DNA from: Tamarix chinensis
Taxonomy: Eukaryota; Streptophyta; Magnoliopsida; Caryophyllales; Tamaricaceae
DNA length: 64,000 nucleotides
Direction of reading: 5' to 3'
NCBI GenBank assembly: GCA_030549775.1
Contig: CM060173.1
Coordinates: 69,398,867-69,462,866, forward strand
Within the stretch, counting starts at the first letter, position 1. Each line of letters starts with the position of its first letter. A program made the translations under genes and the position numbers. Positions 60,437-64,000 of this stretch are shown piece after piece. A model generated the notes under the pieces. It worked only from the letters and a program-made list of their open reading frames with translations, did no database searches and had not been told where the DNA came from.

Positions 60437-62686
60437 TAACAAGGTATCTTCAAAGACTATCATTTCCTATTCGACATTTCCATCATTTTGGAACATAGAT
60501 TTGTACCCAAGAAATAAGAAAAAATATCTTGCATTGTGAAAGAGTAATCATCTATTATCTTCCACTTTAACCAAATTATTAATTATTCATGCCCTCTAAA
60601 AATTTCCAATAACTAATTAAGTATATTGAGGCCTTAGTATGAATACTGAGACATTTGAGGAATCGTCAAATCATTCGAGGACTCTTGTCTCATCTTTCGT
60701 AGAACTATCCCTAAAGAGTAAAACATTCCTAATCTCAAGGTCTTCCACTTTAAATATTAATATCTTATTGGAGTATCCACTAACCACACTTAAGGCAAAT
60801 AAAATAACAATTACATATTTAATTATTGTCCTTTAATTCTAATCATTCAAGTCAGTCCTATGGTAGACAGTCACAGATAAGTTAATGATCAACACTAAGG
60901 TCAACTAAAATCTACTAAGGCCATCCTTTTATTCAACTCTAAGGTATATTTAGTCACAAATGACAAATATACCCTTCAACCTTAATTATCTCAATTTAAA
61001 CCCTGTTAAAACTAAACTTAACTTTAACTCCATAACTATCATAAAAAGGTTAAAAAAGATTAAAAATGACTTATTAACACAAAATATAAATTCAAATTTT
61101 TTTATAAATGGGAAAAGACTATTTTGCCCCTGCCTATGAATTAAGCACATAAAATCCTAAACATGCATATCTAACATACCTTAAATGACATGCTTTTCAT
61201 ACTTAATATAATATAACTTATACTAAGTGTAGAAACATTTTATCTTAAGACAAACAAATCCTAATTCTAGCATATATATACTAAACATATGCTCAAGTAC
61301 AAGCATATCATAGTTGAAACTTTAAGTAAAACATGTGAGAAACCTAATGGTAAGATCAAATGCATTAAGATGGATCAACAAGGACAACAAGCCCTTGACC
61401 AAACTATACACACCATCCATACATAATTAATTCATCACATTCAACATTATTATATCATGTTATCACCCATATCTTAAAATATATAAATTAGCATGCTCTT
61501 GTATAATATCACACGATCTTATAATTAATGAAATAATAGTCATACATGGTGCATACATATATTTTATGAAAATACAAGAAATCATAGCATCACAACTAAG
61601 CATAACATAAAAACCCCTAAACATGTTTCCAGATGACTTTCACATATTTAGCAAAAGTATTAGATTGCATACTTTCCAGGTCAATTAGAAGAAAACAAAA
61701 CTACTAAGTACCCTAGCCTCCAACTAACCTTCATTCTTCTCCTTAAACATAAAACCCAACAAAATTAGAAAATGTTATATAAAATAACAAAGATAACAAC
61801 AACAATTAACAAGAACCAAAAAAGAAAAGAGGTCATACCCAACTATATGGGTGGCCCTATAAGAGGAAGGAAATGAGTGGGCAACTCTTTAATTCTTCCT
61901 AAATATAACACCCTTATGCTTAAGAATAAAATATGAAGAGAATGTAAAAAAGAAAAAAAATGGAAAATAAAATAGGTTTAAGGTACTCACTTATTAGTTT
62001 AAGAGCAAGGAGAATTTTTCTTCAAACTTAGGTAAAAACTCAATAAAATAAATAAGAGAGCACAATGCATAGGAGGGTTGAAAGAAAGAAGAACAAAGAA
62101 AGAATAAAGCATAAGGAGGAGAGGGGTTTATCAGTAAAGGATTGAGGAAAGGGTTGACTCAAAGCTTACTTTAATCACACTTAGATGAAATGGGTTGATT
62201 GATGGGGTAAAGTGTGTAAGAGGGTGGGTAGAAGGTAAGGTAAGATGGAACAAGGATAATACCTTTGTTAAGGGGAGGAATACAAGAAACTATTTGATCA
62301 AATGAGAGGTGAGGTTGGGGAGGACCTACAAGGTCAAAGGGTTAACCATGTAAAATCAAAATAAATAAATAAAAAGGCATGAAAAATAAGAATTAAAGAT
62401 ACTTACTTGATCATCGATTGACTACCAATTGTCCACCCTAGCCCTTGAAATCGCTCATCTCTACCTCGACTTCCAGTCATTCAACCCATAGGCTATGGTC
62501 GACCACTAAATCCAAAATATTTTTTACTACCAATTTTAAACTACTTAATCTAACACACATCCACTCTACATTAAACACAAATAAAATCACACATTACCCA
62601 CCTATAAGTTCTATGGTTAAGTTCACATAACATATCAAATTTCAATTATGTTATCAATTAAGGTTTATGAGAACCGAGGCATTACA
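60437..62686 (-). mobile_element. possible Ty3-type LTR, minus orientation
   Basis: The stretch ends ACCGAGGCATTACA, which on the minus strand reads TGTAATGCCTCGGT, close to the TGTAACACCC start of chromovirus-type LTRs. Interior is AT-rich without genes. I could not fix the other border or a target duplication; candidates after the end (catag) have no clear partner. Confidence 0.35.
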
Positions 62687-64000
62687 CATAGTTTTATCAT
62701 TTTTCATGATAGTGAAAATTATGATTTTAAATGACACAAATAGTATAGATGTGTGCCATGCGGCTCACACCATCGTTCACTTCACATTAATTTATTATTC
62801 TTTTATATCAATCAAAGATGACACACAAGTGTTTCTTGTGTACAACTCTTTATTGAATAATGTTCATATACCAACCCCAATTATCATCATTCTTTAAATG
62901 AACAATGACAAAAATATGTGGAAATATATGATTACCTGCAACAATAACCACTACAATAAGTAACACACTTTTATGCTTATTATACTAGTGTGTGACATCT
63001 ATATATATCTCCAAATGAAACCATTTAAACCCCTTAATTCTTAGCCCAAACACTCAAAATATCCTCTCCAACACCACTATATTAGAAGCATTAGTATCAA
63101 TAACTTTCAATTCAATAATGAAGCTAGGATTGTCTTTATTCATTTCAAAAATACATCTTATAAGCTAAGAAAAAGATTTGTATACTTTATTTATTACCTT
63201 TTATTTCACCCACACATGCCTTTCTATAAGGAACCATAAATTCACACTTTGATTTTATATGTTGAATGACATGTTTTATACTTATGGATAACTAGTATCT
63301 TAGTCTTCCATTTATTTATGACCACAATTTGATTTCTCCAAGAGATAGTAATGTGTACCATTATATAATGTGATATTCATCCTCCCCAAACAATAATTAT
63401 TGTGTGTGCTCACAACTCCCAAGAACATCTCCCATAAGATACCTCAAATCTTGTATTTGATGATCGATCTATCTTATATAGTAGTTTCACCAAAAGTGAG
63501 TAGTGTTTAACATTATGTACTAACTCATATTTTAAAGAAAATATTCAACAAACTTTAAAACCTTGTGTAGAGCTTAAGGTTGGCGCTACCCAATATGACT
63601 TTACACCGATAATAACTTATTCCACATGTTTGAAATTAACAAACTTAGAATGCACACAATCCCACAACTCTTGATAAACCTCTATATCTAATCCAAAAAA
63701 CTCTTACTCTAACAATAACTATTCTTCTAAAATGTCTTGTGTGTAATTGAAATCAATTATTGGACCAATCATAATACGTATCTTAAGAAAAAGTTCTTCT
63801 AGATTTTCATTTTCAAACAGTATTCTTACTTTAGCTTTAGATGCAATACTATGTGTATTTATAGGTGAATATTCATTTCCTTCTTATTTTACATTAACAC
63901 TTATTTCATCAAATTCCTTCATATCCATTATGTCATCAATATATATATACTGGAATATTATTGTTGACCTCGTCCATAATTAGGATAACTATTAAAATCT
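62687..64000. other. unassigned AT-rich DNA to the window end
   Basis: Short frames (62667-62897, 63747-63983) are open but show no known domain. Nothing else recognised. Confidence 0.35.

Overview
The window is repeat-dense, AT-rich nuclear DNA of a flowering plant, probably a eudicot. The evidence is GT-AG introns, a plant-type UGT85 glucosyltransferase, plant Copia and Ty3 retrotransposons, CACTA, PIF/Harbinger and hAT transposons, LINEs, a tRNA-type SINE, and long (TTA)n and (TA)n microsatellites. No bacterial or organellar features were seen. The species cannot be named from the sequence.

The only clear host gene lies at 274-9376 on the minus strand. It is a two-exon UDP-glycosyltransferase of the UGT85A type, predicted at 490 aa. 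A 6.7-kb Copia element (2209-8887) sits inside its first exon, with a perfect 5-bp target duplication. Its two LTRs look identical except for one 5-bp indel, so the insertion is very young. Both halves of the gene are otherwise intact and in frame. A solo Copia LTR (9519-10172, perfect 5-bp duplication) lies about 50 bp upstream of the gene's TATA box, in the same orientation.

From 10.2 to 24 kb lie decayed pieces: a Helitron helicase remnant, a SINE with a 10-bp target duplication, a CACTA element keeping only its TNPA-like (Transposase_24) gene, a possible Ty3-type LTR, and nested short repeats including a 696-bp hAT-like element with an 8-bp duplication.

From 24.1 to 36.9 kb a degenerate Copia element is split in its RNase H region by a complete 10.6-kb CACTA transposon (24993-35609; TSD gtg). 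The CACTA carries two apparently intact spliced genes on the minus strand: a four-exon TNP2/TNPD transposase (1060 aa) and a six-exon TNPA-like protein (473 aa). Upstream are a direct repeat, a TATA box and a GC-rich block, much as in En/Spm. It is the best candidate for an active system here.

From 37 to 41.3 kb lie a LINE fragment and one end of a third CACTA element with a ULP1 protease C-terminus. From 41.3 to 51.3 kb is a probable PIF/Harbinger element with a dead DDE transposase and a partly intact Myb/SANT-like partner gene, itself hit by a 1.75-kb hAT element with an 8-bp duplication. From 51.3 to 64 kb are a second, inverted copy of the composite short repeat, a ~320-bp tandem array, a LINE pseudogene interrupted by a 1.39-kb solo Ty3-type LTR (TSD taagt), a Ty3 integrase tail with its LTR, and a further LTR-like end.

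Translations, splice sites, target duplications and repeat matches were read by eye. Family assignments rest on recognised motifs, not database searches.
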